A DNA stretch of 64,000 bases from Megaleporinus macrocephalus (taxonomy: Eukaryota; Chordata; Actinopteri; Characiformes; Anostomidae), in NCBI GenBank assembly GCA_021613375.1, contig CM038704.1, positions 7,260,091 to 7,324,090 of the forward strand. The letters run 5' to 3'. The notes beneath the pieces are model-generated. The model saw nothing but the letters and a program-made list of their open reading frames with translations, searched no databases and was not told where the DNA came from. The translations under genes were made by a program, and so were the position numbers. Each line of letters begins with the position of its first letter. Position 1 is the stretch's first letter. Shown here one piece after another: positions 21,661 to 33,828 of this stretch.

Positions 21661-24600
21661 CAACGTAGCTGGTCTCACCACTGTCTCCAAACCTTACAGC
21701 ATAGCTGGTCTCACCACTGTCTCCAAATCATATAACATAGCTGGTCTCACCACAGTCTCCAAACCATACAACATAGATGGTCTCACCACTGTCTCCAAAC
21801 CATACAACATAGCTGCTCTCACCACTGTCTCTAAACCATACAACATAGCAGGTCTCACCACTGTCTCTAAACCATACAGCATAGCTGGTCTCACCACTGT
21901 CTCCAAACTATACAACAAAGCTGGTCTCACCACTGTCTCCAAACCATACAACATAGCTGGTCTCACCACTGTCTCCAAACTATACAACAAAGCTGGTCTC
22001 ACCACTGTCTCCAAACCATACAACATAGCTGGTCTCACCACTGTCTCTAAACCATACAGCATAGCTGGTCTCACCACTGTCTCCAAACCATACAACATAG
22101 CAGGTCTCACCACTGTCTCCAAACCATACAACATAGCTGCTCTCACCACTGTCTCCAAATCTTACAACATAGCTGCTCTCGCCACTGTATCCAAACCATA
22201 CAACATAGCTGGTCTCACCACTGTCACTAAACCATACAACATAGCTGGTCTCACCACTGTCACTAAACCATACAACATAGCTGGTCTCACCACTGTCTCC
22301 AAACCATACAACATAGCTGGTCTCACCACTGTCTCCAAACCATACAGCATAGCTGGTCTCACCACTGTCACTAAACCATACAACATAGCTGGTCTCACCA
22401 CTGTCACTAAACCATACAACATAGCTGGGTCTCGCCACTGTCTCCAAACCATACAACATAGCTGGTCTCACCACTGTCTCCAAACCATACAACATAGCTG
22501 GTCTCACCACTGTCTCCAAACCATACAACATAGCTGGTCTCACCACTGTCTCCAAACCATACAGCATAGCTGGTCTCACCACTGTCTCCAAACCATACAA
22601 CATAGCTGGTCTCACCACTGTCTCCAAACCACACAGCATAGCTGGTCTCACCACTGTCTCCAAATCATATAACATAGCTGGTCTCACCACTGTCTCCAAA
22701 CCATACAACATAGATGGTCTCACCATTGTCTCCAAACCATACAACATAGCTGCTCTCACCACTGTCTCTAAACCATACAACATAGCAGGTTTCACCACAG
22801 TCTCTAAACCATACAGCATAGCTGGTCTCACCACTGTCTCCAAACTATACAACAAAGCTGGTCTCACCACTGTCTCCAAACCATACAACATAGCAGGTCT
22901 CACCACTGTCTCCAAACCATACAACATAGCTGCTCTCACCACTGTCTCCAAATCTTACAACATAGCTGCTCTCGCCACTGTATCCAAACCATACAACATA
23001 GCTGGTCTCACCACTGTCACTAAACCATACAACATAGCTGGTCTCACCACTGTCACTAAACCATACAACATAGCTGGTCTCACCACTGTCTCCAAACCAT
23101 ACAACATAGCTGGTCTCACCACTGTCTCCAAACCATACAGCATAGCTGGTCTCACCACTGTCACTAAACCATACAACATAGCTGGTCTCACCACTGTCAC
23201 TAAACCATACAACATAGCTGGTCTCGCCACTGTATCCAAACCATACAACATAGCTGGTCTCACCACTGTCTCCAAACCATACAACATAGCTGGTCTCACC
23301 ACTGTCTCCAAACCATACAACATAGCTGGTCTCACCACTGTCTCCAAACCATACAGCATAGCTGGTCTCACCACTGTCTCCAAACCATACAACATAGCTG
23401 GTCTCACCACTGTCTCCAAACCACACAGCATAGCTGGTCTCACCACTGTCTCCAAATCATACAACATAGCTGGTCTCACCACTGTCTCTAAATCATACAA
23501 CATAGCCAGTCTCACCACTGTCTCTAAACCATACAACATAGCTAGTCTCACCACTGTCTCCAAACCATACAACATAGCTGGTCTCACCACTGTGTCCAAA
23601 CCATACAGCATAGCTGGTCTCACCACTGTCTCCAAACCATACAGCATAGCTGGTCTCACCACTGTCTACAAACCATACAACATAGCTGGTCTCACCACTG
23701 TCTCCAAACCACACAGCATAGCTGGTCTCACCACTGTCTCCAAATCATACAACATAGCTGGTCTCACCACTGTCTCTAAATCATACAACATAGCCAGTCT
23801 CACCACTGTCTCTAAACCATACAACATAGCTAGTCTCACCACTGTCTCCAAACCATACAACATAGCCAGTCTCACCACTGTCTCCAAACCATACAACATA
23901 GCTGGTCTCACCACTGTCACCAAACTATACAACATAGCTGCTCTCACCACTGTCTCCAAACCATACAACATAGCTGGTCTCACCACTGTCTCTAAATCAT
24001 ACAACATAGCTGGTCTCACCACTGTCTCCAAATCATACAACATAGCTGGTCTCACCACTGTCTCTAAATCATATAACATAGCCAGTCTCACCACTGTCTC
24101 CAAACCATACAACATAGCTGGTCTCACCACTGTCTCCAAACCATACAACATAGCCAGTCTCACCACTGTCTCCAAACCATACAACATAGCCAGTCTCACC
24201 ACTGTCTCCAAACCACACAACATAGCTGGTCTCACCACTGTCTCCAAACTATACAACAAAGCTGGTCTCACCACTGTCTCCAAACCATACAGCATAGCTG
24301 GTCTCACCACTGTCTCTAAATCATACAACATAGCTGCTCTCACCACTGTCTCCAAATCATACAACATAGCTGGTCTCACCACTGTCTCTAAACCATACAA
24401 CAAAGCTGGTCTCACCACTGTCTCCAAACCATACAGCATAGCTGGTCTCACCACTGTCTCCAAACTATACAACAAAGCTGGTCTCACCACTGTCTCCAAA
24501 CCATACAGCATAGCTGGTCTCACCACTGTCTCTAAATCATACAACATAGCTGCTCTCACCACTGTCTCTAAATCATACAACACAGCCAGTCTCACCACTG

Positions 24601-25830
24601 TCTCTAAACCATACAACATAGCTGGTCTCACCACTGTCTCCAAACCATACAGCATAGCTGGTCTCACCACTGTCACCAAACTATACAACATAGCTGCTCT
24701 CACCACTGTCTCCAAACCATACAACATAGCTGGTCTCACCACTGCCTCCATACCATACAACAAAGCTGCTCTCACCACTGTCTCTAAACCATACAGCATA
24801 GCCAGTCTCACCACTGTCTCCAAACCAAACAACATAGCCAGTCTCACCACTGTCTCCAAACCATACAACATAGCTGGTCTCACCACTGTCTCCAAACCAT
24901 ACAACAAAGCTGGTCTCACCACTGTCTCCAAACCACACAGCATAGCTGGTCTCACCACTGCCTCCAAACCATACAACATAGCTGCTCTCACCACTGTCTC
25001 TAAACCATACAATATAGCTGCTCTCACCACTGTCTCTAAATCATACAATATAGCTGCTCTCACCACTGTCTCCAAACCATACAACATAGCTGGTCTCACC
25101 ACTGCCTCCATACCATACAACATAGCTGCTCTCACCACTGTCTCTAAACCATACAACATAGCTGCTCTCACCACTGTCTCTAAACCATACAACATAGCTG
25201 GTCTCACCACTGCCTCCATACCATACAACATAGCTGCTCTCACCACTGTCTCTAAACCATACAATATAGCTGCTCTCACCACTGTCTCTAAATCATACAA
25301 TATAGCTGCTCTCACCACTGTCTCCAAACCATACAACATAGCTGGTCTCACCACTGTCTCTAAACCATACAACATAGCTGGTCTCACCACTGTCTCTAAA
25401 CCATACAGCATAGCTGGTCTCACCACTGTCTCCAAACCATACAACATAGCTGGTCTCACCACTGTCTCCAAACCATACAACATAGCTGGTCTCACCACTG
25501 TCTCCAAACCATACAACATAGCTGCTCTCACCACTGTCTCTAAACCATACAACATAGCTGGTCTCACCACTGTCTCCAAACCATACAACATAGCTGCTCT
25601 CACCACTGTCTCCAAACCATACAACATAGCTGGTCTCACCACTGCCTCCATACCATACAACATAGCTGCTCTCACCACTGTCTCTAAACCATACAACATA
25701 GCTGGTCTCACCACTGTCTCTAAACCATACAGCATAGCAGGTCTCACCACTGTCTCCAAACTATACAACAAAGCTGGTCTCACCACTGTCTCCAAACCAT
25801 ACAACATAGCTGGTCTCACCACTGTCTCTG
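21661..25830. repeat. 36-bp minisatellite (about 116 copies) derived from a LINE ORF2 segment
   Basis: The plus-strand unit is CTGGTCTCACCACTGTCTCC followed by AAACCATACAACATAG. Because 36 is a multiple of three, several frames stay open: the plus strand gives AGLTTVSKPYNI repeats (748 codons at 23592-25838) and the minus strand gives GLETVVRPAMLY repeats (718 codons at 23666-25822). Neither is a normal gene. The minus-strand unit matches the VVRPAMLYGLET stretch common in LINE ORF2 proteins, and a LINE remnant abuts the left end. Variant units (SKLYNK, AALTTV, TKPYNI, ASIPYN) recur in blocks, showing growth by multi-unit duplication. One extra G near 22430 shifts the frame once. Confidence 0.95.
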
Positions 25831-26047
25831 TTCTGTGAATAGCTGTTTATTACTTTCTTTTTGACTATGTAGCTGTTATTATAATTATGCATGCACAGAT
25901 ACTGCAGTATTATTATCGTGTTATATAGACTGCTTATTAATTGACAGGACTTTTCTATATGTATATGCACCGGACTGGTAAATTAAAGAGGTGAGTCTCT
26001 GAAAGCGAGTTTCTTGAAAAGAGTGGAAGGTGTAATAACAAAGAAAA

Positions 26048-26115
26048 ACAACTAAATATAATATTAAACGTTTCAGTATTTAATTACTGAAACATACAGT
26101 ATTATATTTAGTTGT
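26048..26115. repeat. imperfect palindrome, 31-bp arms, 6-bp loop
   Basis: ACAACTAAATATAATATT...TTTCAGTA at 26048-26078 pairs with TACTGAAACATACAGTATTA...TTAGTTGT at 26085-26115, with about six mismatches. It could be a very small MITE or a transcript hairpin. Confidence 0.75.
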
Positions 26116-26154
26116 TAAGGCTTCTTTGATTATATCGTGGCTGTCTAAGGAAAA

Positions 26155-26345
26155 CAAGTATCTCCACAATGGCAGCTTTTCCGGAGAGGACCATGAAAGT
26201 CAATGGAACCAGAATGTTTTCCAAGCCATTTTGGGGCATTTCTATTGGTCCATTCCTCATGAAATTTCCAGACCATGTAAACAGCAGCTCTTACTTTCAA
26301 AGTAGGTAGAAAAATAATACCAAATACATCCATGTTTTAAGTTTT
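26155..26345 (+). mobile_element. GCTGTCCAATGAAAA MITE family, partial copy
   Basis: Shares AAGTATCTCCA, GTCAATGGAACCAGAATG, TTTCTATTGGTCCATTCCTC and ATGAAATTTCCAGACCATGT with other members. A reversed piece (GGACCAATAGAAATGCTC) follows at 26395-26450. Confidence 0.75.
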
Positions 26346-26449
26346 TAGTTTCCTACATAAGCTTAACTCTACATTGTGTCACAACTTCATGATGGCTGGA
26401 CCAATAGAAATGCTCTAAACCTGCTTTGTAAACAGAACCTTTCCATTGA

Positions 26450-26801
26450 CTTAGATAGGATGGGACTGTTTCAGTTCACTCTTCATTTTTCATAAAGACT
26501 CATAAAGACCATCCAGACTTCAAATAGAGATTCTCTCAGCTTTTCTTTGGTATTTATCTTATTAAACTGCAAATACTGTTTGACCAGAAGAGGACGGGTC
26601 TCCCTTTGTGAGTCTTGGTTCCTCCCAAGGTTTCTTCCTCCAGTCTGAGAGAGTTTTTCTTGCCACTGTTGCCTCTGACTTGCTCACTGGGGGGATATAT
26701 ATATGCTGTAACTGTTTTCAAACTTCTGTAAAGCTGCTTTGTGACGTAGTAAAAAGTGTTACACAAATAAGCTAGAATTGAACTGAATTAAATTGAACTT
26801 A
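26450..26801 (+). mobile_element. dispersed element with LINE/SINE-like tail, second copy
   Basis: It starts GATAGGATGGGACTGTTTCAG, passes through ACTGTTTGACCAGAAGAGG and CCTCCCAAGGTTTCTTCCTC, and ends GTAAAGCTGCTTTGTGACG plus an AATTGAACTGAATT tail. It shares its whole length with 32993-33362 and so defines a roughly 350-bp element. Confidence 0.8.
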
Positions 26802-27270
26802 CACTGAAAGTAGAGTGTTTATGTCCTCTGCTGTAAAGCTGGCATTTTGGAGACACTTGTTTTTCTTTGCACAGCAATGATCTGCTTTTTTGGTGGTCTC
26901 TGACTTTTACACAGTACTGCACACCAGCTTCGTATGAACTTCACGAGCAGTAGACGTCCGCTTTGCTGCAAAAGGCTGTTGGATTTGCTCCGGTACGCGT
27001 GTGGGTGACAGACTGAAAATAGAAACCTGCTTCCGTTTCTTTACATAAGTGCTGACCTCTGAGCTCGGCAGCGGAGCGGTCAGCCTGCCTTCGTCTATAG
27101 ATCTGGATGTGTCAGTGTATGTACTGTACAAGCATGTTTGTTTAAGGCTGCAATGAGAACCTTACGTGACATTTCACAACCCCCACCAAAACAGATTATT
27201 CAAATCAGAGAATCAGCATTTAGTACCTAAACGAACAGAGATATGAATTATTTTCCGGCTTCCGAGGCAC

Positions 27271-27272
<2 letters not shown>

Positions 27273-27325
<53 letters not shown>
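27273..27325. repeat. (TA)n tract
   Basis: 53-base TA run. Confidence 0.95.
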
Positions 27326-27329
<4 letters not shown>

Positions 27330-27601
27330 CCATGCTGCCCCCTCTCGCTGCCTGACCCGCAGCAGTTGAGTATTACTTTAACTCAAACACAATGACACCC
27401 TGCTCTAAGTAATGACTGGCATTGTTTAGGTAAAGCTGCTACCAGCCCGTCAACTTCTCAAGGGTCTGGAACATCACTCAGCCCAAACCACATGCATCAA
27501 AACCTCCAGACTGAGAGGGACGAGCTGATACCTGCTATAATAGCTGCCATGAGCGGAGACACGACTAGAGAGGCTACTTGGAAACTGTGAATTAGGTTTC
27601 C

Positions 27602-27850
27602 TGGTAACACTTCATATGAATCCTGCGTTCATAACGCATAATAAATATACTAATAAGGTGTTATATGCCATACATAAATACTTTACAATGTCAGACATAC
27701 TCTTTTATAATTGCTCTTAAGCAGTTGTAATTATATGCATACTACTTTATAAATACACTGTACAATATCTGTTCATAAGAACATTATGGACACCCTCGTT
27801 ATACAGCGTTTATAGCCGGTTATAACAGGCTTTAGGTGAAGTGTGGTCAT
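27602..27850. mobile_element. possible MITE with ACACTTCA ends
   Basis: Left end GTAACACTTCATATGAATCC and right end AGGCTTTAGGTGAAGTGTGG form an imperfect inverted pair around AT-rich sequence. The family is not recognised. Confidence 0.4.
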
Positions 27851-27973
27851 TACATCTATCTGTTAATACAGGACTTATAAGAAGTGAGCACAGCAGCTTA
27901 ACGCTAATGTGGACTTATAAAGAGGGCAGCTGTAGTTTATTGGTGTTATCTACCCTGTAGCTCTCTGTGCTAC

Positions 27974-27980
27974 TATATAT

Positions 27981-28025
<45 letters not shown>
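27974..28025. repeat. (TA)n tract
   Basis: 52-base TA run with one TAAATA break. Confidence 0.95.
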
Positions 28026-28026
<1 letters not shown>

Positions 28027-28341
28027 CTCTTTGAAACGGAAAACTGTGTGGAAAGTTGATTCTAAACATTCCATGTATGTGTTGAAACAGAATGTCTATC
28101 AAATGAAAATCAATTCATAATAATAAATACATCAATGATAAAAACTCTTAATTTCTAAAAATGTAAACATCTTCATCTTCATTTTCACCCACAAACTGAC
28201 TTTTGAACGATGGCTGATTTTTCAAGCTTGTTTTTAATTCAGTTTATAGGTACTGTTGTTGAATTACCATGGAAACTAGCTTTAAAACATAGCTGCTTCA
28301 TATCTGCTTTCCTCTATATGAACAAAGGAAGCCGGGCTTAC

Positions 28342-28377
28342 CTATGGACGTGGTAGCAGGAACTGGGTCCTTGGAGA
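28342..28377 (-). CDS. ptprt: predicted ptprt 36-nt cassette microexon
   Basis: On the minus strand a textbook acceptor (pyrimidine run CCTTTTTTTTCTCTGCTTC, then GCTTACAG) is followed 36 nt later by a strong donor, ATAG|GTAAGC. Joined to the preceding exon (phase 1) it encodes VSKDPVPATTSI and hands one G on to the next exon, where G|AC gives Asp. Including it yields [22 protein letters not shown]; skipping it yields NGF-DGSHSEM. Both are in frame. The reading frame is open only in the phase the flanking exons require; another frame ends in a stop. I recall that small juxtamembrane exons of mammalian RPTP-rho are alternatively spliced, which would fit, but I could not check the sequence of the mammalian exon. 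The 25-bp array at 28641-31867 lies 264 nt upstream of its acceptor in the transcript. Confidence 0.78.
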   Translation of the reverse strand, partial: SPRTQFLLPRP

Positions 28378-28640
28378 CTGTAAGCATTTACAAAAGAAGC
28401 AGAGAAAAAAAAGGCAATGAATCTGCATTATGTACCAAAACAACGAGAGAGCTGAACAGGCCGTCACTGAGAGAGAGAGTTCAGTACCTGAATAGTAAGA
28501 GTTCAGGAGGGATTTACTTTGCAGCGTCTTACCCTGGACCGAGAAAGAGCAAGGAGACGAGGAGGCTGCGGGAGGAAGAAAGGAGGAATTTAGACACTGT
28601 CGCAGATCCAGAGCTGTCATGATTCAGAGACCACCCTCAT

Positions 28641-31600
28641 TTATTTACACTAAATATAAACACTAAACCCTAACCCCCTACACTTACACTAAACCCTAAC
28701 CCCTACATTTACACTAAACCCTAACCCCTACATTTACACTAAACACTAACTCCTACATTTACACTAAACCCTAACCCCTACAATGAAACTAAACCCTAAC
28801 TCCTACATTTACACTAAACCTTAACTCCTACATATACACTAAACCCTAACCCCTACATTTACACTAAACCTTAACTCCTACATATACAATAAACCCTAAC
28901 CTCTACATTTACACTAAACCCTAACCCCTACAATGACACTAAACCCTAAACCCTACATTTACACTAAACACTAACTCCTACATTTACACTAAACCTTAAC
29001 TCCTACATATACACTAAACCCTAACCTCTACATTTACACTAAACCCTAACTCCTACATTTACACTAAACCCTAACCTCTACATTTACACTAAACCCTAAC
29101 CCCTACATTAACACTAAACCCTAACTCCTACATTTACACTAAACCCTAACTCCTACATTTACACTAAACCCTAACCTCTACATTTACACTAAACCCTAAC
29201 TCCTACATTTACACTAAACCCTAACCTCTACATTTACACTAAACCCTAACCCCTACATTAACACTAAACCCTAACTCCTACATATACACTAAACCCTAAC
29301 CCCTACATTTACACTAAACACTAACCCCTACATTTACACTAAACCCTAACCCCTATATTTACACTAAACCTTAACTCCTACATATACACTAAACCCTAAC
29401 CTCTACATTTACACTAAACACTAACCCCTACATTTACACTAAACCCTAACCCCCTACATTTACACTAAACCCTAACTCCTACATTTACACTAAACCCTAA
29501 CCCCCTACATTTATACTAAACCCTAACTCCTACAATTACACTAAACACTAACTCCTACATTTACACTAAACCCTAACGCCTACATTTACACTAAACCCTA
29601 ACTCCTACATATACACTAAACACTAACTCCTACATTTACACTAAACACTAACTCCTACATTTACACTAAACCCTAACTCCTACATATACACTAAACCCTA
29701 ACTCCTACATTTACAATAAACACTAACCCCTACATTTACACTAAACACTAACCTCTACATTTACACTAAACACTAACTCCTACATTTACACTAAACCCTA
29801 ACCCCTACATTTACACTAAACCCTAACTCCTACATTTACACTAAACCCTAACTCCTACATTTACACTAAACCCTAACTTCTACATTTACACTAAACCCTA
29901 ACCTCTACATTTACACTAAACCTTAACTCCTACATATACACTAAACCCTAACCCCTACATTTACACTAAACCCTAACCCCCTACATTTACACTAAACCCT
30001 AACCTCTACATTTACACTAAACCTTAACTCCTACATATACACTAAACCCTAACACCTACACTTACACTAAACACTAACCCCTACATATACACTAAACCCT
30101 AACACCTACACTTACACTAAACACTAACCCCTACATTTACACTAAACCCTAACTCCTACATATACACTAAACCTTAACTCCTACATTTACACTAAACCCT
30201 AACCCCTACATTTACACTAAACCCTAACTCCTACATATACACTAAACCCTAACCCCTACATTTACACTAAACCCTAACTCCTACATATACACTAAACCCT
30301 AACTCCTACATTTACACTAAACCCTAACTCCTACATATACACTAAACCCTAACCCCTACATGTACACTAAACCCTAACCCCCTACATTTACACTAAATAT
30401 AAACACTAAACACTATCTCCTACATTTACACTAAACACTAACCCCTACATGTACATTAAACACTAACCCCTACATTTACACTAAACCCTAACTCCTACAT
30501 TTACACTAAACCCTAACCTCTACATTTACACTAAACCCTAACTCCTACATTTACACTAAACCCTAACACCTACATATACACTAAACCCTAACTCCTACAT
30601 TTACACTAAACCCTAACACCTACATATACACTAAACCCTAACCCCTACATATACACTAAACCCTAACCCCTACATTTACACTAAACCCTAACTCCTACAT
30701 TTACACTAAACCCTAACCCCTACATTTACACTAAACCCTAACTCCTACATTTACACTAAACCCTAACACCTACATATACACTAAACACTAACTCCTACAT
30801 TTACACTAAACACTAACTCCTACATTTACACTAAACCCTAACTCCTACATTTACACTAAACCCTAACACCTACATATACACTAAACACTAACTCCTACAT
30901 TTACACTAAACACTAACTCCTACATTTACACTAAACCCTAACCCCCTACATTCACACTAAACCCTAACCCCCTACATTTACACTAAACACTAACTCCTAC
31001 ATTTACTCTAAACCCTAACCTCTACATTTACACTAAACACTAACCCCTACATTTACACTAAACACTAACTCCTACATTTACACTAAACACTAACTCCTAC
31101 ATTTACACTAAACCCTAACCCCTACATTTACACTAAACCCTAACTCCTACATATACACTAAACCCTAACTCCTACATTTACACTAAACCCTAACCTCTAC
31201 ATTTACACTAAACCCTAACCTCTACATTTACACTAAACCTTAACTCCTACATATACACTAAACCCTAACCCCTACATTTACACTAAACCCTAACCCCCTA
31301 CATTTACACTAAACCCTAACCTCTACATTTACACTAAACCTTAACTACTACATATACACTAAACCCTAACACCTACACTTACACTAAACACTAACCCCTA
31401 CATTTACACTAAACCCTAACTCCTACATATACACTAAACCTTAACTCCTACATTTACACTAAACCCTAACCCCTACACTTACACTAAACCCTAACTCCTA
31501 CATATACACTAAACCCTAACCCCTACATTTACACTAAACCCTAACTCCTACATATACACTAAACCCTAACCCCTACATTTACACTAAACCCTAACTCCTA

Positions 31601-31867
31601 CATATACACTAAACCCTAACCCCTACATTTACACTAAACCCTAACCTCTACATTTACACTAAACACTATCTCCTACATTTACACTAAACACTAACCCCTA
31701 CATTTACACTAAACCCTAACCCCTACATTTACACTAAACACTAACCCCTACATTTATACTAAACCTTAACTCCTACATTTACACCAAACACTAACTCCTA
31801 CATTTACACTAAACCCTAACTCCTACATTTACACTAAACCCTAACTCCTACATTTACACTAAACCCT
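28641..31867. repeat. 25-bp telomere-like minisatellite, about 129 copies
   Basis: The unit is TACATTTACACTAAACCCTA followed by ACTCC or ACCCC. Many copies contain CCCTAA or CCCTAACCCC, so the minus strand repeats TTAGGGTTTAG. Variants replace CCC with CAC or CTT, and TTTACA with TATACA. The period is 25, not 6, so it is not a true interstitial telomere tract. It ends 264 nt from the 36-nt microexon. Confidence 0.96.
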
Positions 31868-32658
31868 GCACCAGTTTTAGCTGGTGAATTCTGTCATTTT
31901 CAAACTCCTAAAACTGAACTACGGTAACACATACAGAATCTTTAATTTGCTCACCAATAGCTAAAACTAATTCACAGCTATGGTGAGGCTCTTACAGGCT
32001 ATTTCAGTCAGCTAATTCAACATGAATCACTGAATTTCAGCGCTTTCATCAAACTGTGTTCGATTGTTGATGGATATTTTGAGCAGACGCCAATGTTCCT
32101 CCACACAAGCCCTCGGTATCTGCAAGACTGTGAATCAGCCGCAGCACTGAGCACGACCAACAGAGCCAAAACATACTGACTCATAAGGAAACTAAACCTG
32201 GCTCTCACTGACGCGCGCCGAGCCGCCGTCGCCGCCGTCGCCGCCGTGTCCTGTTCTCGCTCGCCCTCTGCTTCTACGGCTCTGGATCTGCGGTGCTTTA
32301 CATTTTAATGACTAACAACACATTCTACACGAGACCTCTCCCATGCAGCATGGCACATATGCTAATGCTAAAGTGTGCGGCTCTCCGCTATCTGTTAAAT
32401 AAAAACTGCTTCCGCAGCAAAAGCTCCAATCAGTGGGTCAGCCGGGTTTATCTGCGAGCGTGCGAGTGTTGAAACAGAGAACCATTTCACTGCAGGTGTC
32501 TCGGTGTTCATTTAGATGGTAATAGCGTTCCAGTGCTGAAGTTGCGGGTTTTGGGCGACGCGCAGGTATAAATCTGTGTCTGACAGACGTTTCACTGCAT
32601 CTCAAACCATCCCACACTAATCAAATATGAAATACCCTGTCTAATATATCACAAAGCA
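31868..32658. other. non-repetitive intron with short GCC repeat
   Basis: Contains GCCGCCGTCGCCGCCGTCGC at 32222-32241 in a CpG-dense patch, followed by balanced unique sequence to 32600. No gene seen. Confidence 0.3.
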
Positions 32659-32695
32659 TGTGCAGTATTTGGACAAAAGTATTGGGACACACCTC
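32659..32695. repeat. Tc1-like terminal repeat fragment
   Basis: GCAGTATTTGGACAAAAGTA followed by TTGGGACACACCTC matches the usual end of fish Tc1-like elements (GGACAAAAGTATTGGGACAC). No transposase follows. Confidence 0.65.
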
Positions 32696-32900
32696 TTAAT
32701 CTATAAATTCAATCAATCAATTTCAATCTCGGAAATACATTGAGGGGTGACCCTCAAGGCAGCCGAGCATTTAAACTGATAACAAACAAAAATAATAATA
32801 ATAATTGAAATACAAATTTACAAATAAACATTTAATATACTGTAGATAAATAAAATATAAATCAAAACAGAACATTTAAATAATATAAAATAAACATAGT
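32696..32900 (+). repeat. unclassified dispersed repeat, copy C (partial)
   Basis: CAATCAATCAATTTCAATCT, GGAAATACATTGAGGGGTGA, and CAGCCGAGCATTTAAACTG align to the middle of copies A and B, followed by a similar AAATATAAATC-type 3' part. Confidence 0.7.
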
Positions 32901-32992
32901 GGACTGATCATCGGGCCATCACCAGCCAGCTCACCTGTCCATTTACTGCTACACCCTCAGTTACATCACTGTACCATCCAGATGTACCAGCA

Positions 32993-33362
32993 TTGAGATA
33001 GGATAGGACTGTTTCAGCTCACGCCCACTTTACATAAAGACTCAATCAGAGACTGCCTCAGTCAGAGACTGCCTCAGTCAGAGACTGCCTCAGTCAGGGA
33101 CTGCCACTACCTGTGCAGCTTCTAAAGCTTTGCTATCCAGATTTAGTTTTAACTGTAAATACTGTTTGATCAGAGGAGGACGGGTCTCCACTTGTGAGTC
33201 TGGTTCCTCCCAAGGTTTCTTCCTCCAGTCTGAGGGAGGTGTTCTTGCTCACTGGGGGGTATATGTTGTAACTGTCTGTTTTCAAAACTCTGTAAAGCTG
33301 CTTTGAGACAACATCGTTGTAAAAAGCGCTATATAAATAAACTTGACTTGACTTGACTTAGT
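32993..33362 (+). mobile_element. dispersed element with LINE/SINE-like tail, third copy
   Basis: It has the same landmarks as 26450-26801 and ends AAAGCGCTATATAAATAAAC plus (TTGAC)n, a simple tail typical of retroposed elements. Inside it, at 33043-33104, CAGTCAGAGACTGCCT is repeated about four times. Confidence 0.82.
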
Positions 33363-33828
33363 GTGTGTTGTGCTGGTGTGAGTGGATCAGACACAGGAAT
33401 GCTGCTGGAGTGTTTAAACACCTCAGTGTCACTGCTTAGCGATTAGCATAACCTCATAACTCACTCTGGCCAAGTTCTCCTGTGCCCTGAAAAACAGTTT
33501 CCGCTGTGAGACCAGGTGTCTCTGTCCTCTCGTCCCCTGAGTATTTACTATAATGTCCAGGCTTTGTCTCATTATGTCACTTTATATTTAACCCCTTCAT
33601 TACCGCAATAGACTCTCAATATAAGAGACACATGCATCTCTCTACGAAAAACTATCCTGACGTCCATCTCTCTCTAATGACCCGTTCTCACTGTTAACTT
33701 AGCTTAGCGTTTTTTGGTGTAGCCGTCACTGCGGGCTGTTACGTATATTCAGGACATACAGTCAGAAAAATAATTTATCTTAAGTTTATTTAACTTTGAT
33801 TGCTAACACAGCAGTAATACATACTATA

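Noticed and set aside
23592..25838. 748-codon open frame (AGLTTVSKPYNI repeats) as a repetitive protein gene
   Set aside because: The frame is a by-product of a 36-bp period; the minus strand is equally open, there is no start, splice or promoter context, and the unit derives from a LINE on the other strand.
28344..28622. 92-codon plus-strand frame overlapping the 36-nt microexon
   Set aside because: It overlaps a well-formed minus-strand exon and shows no family similarity or splice context.
28641..31867. Interstitial telomere repeat
   Set aside because: The period is 25 bp with a fixed non-telomeric half (TACATTTACACTAAA), not tandem TTAGGG.
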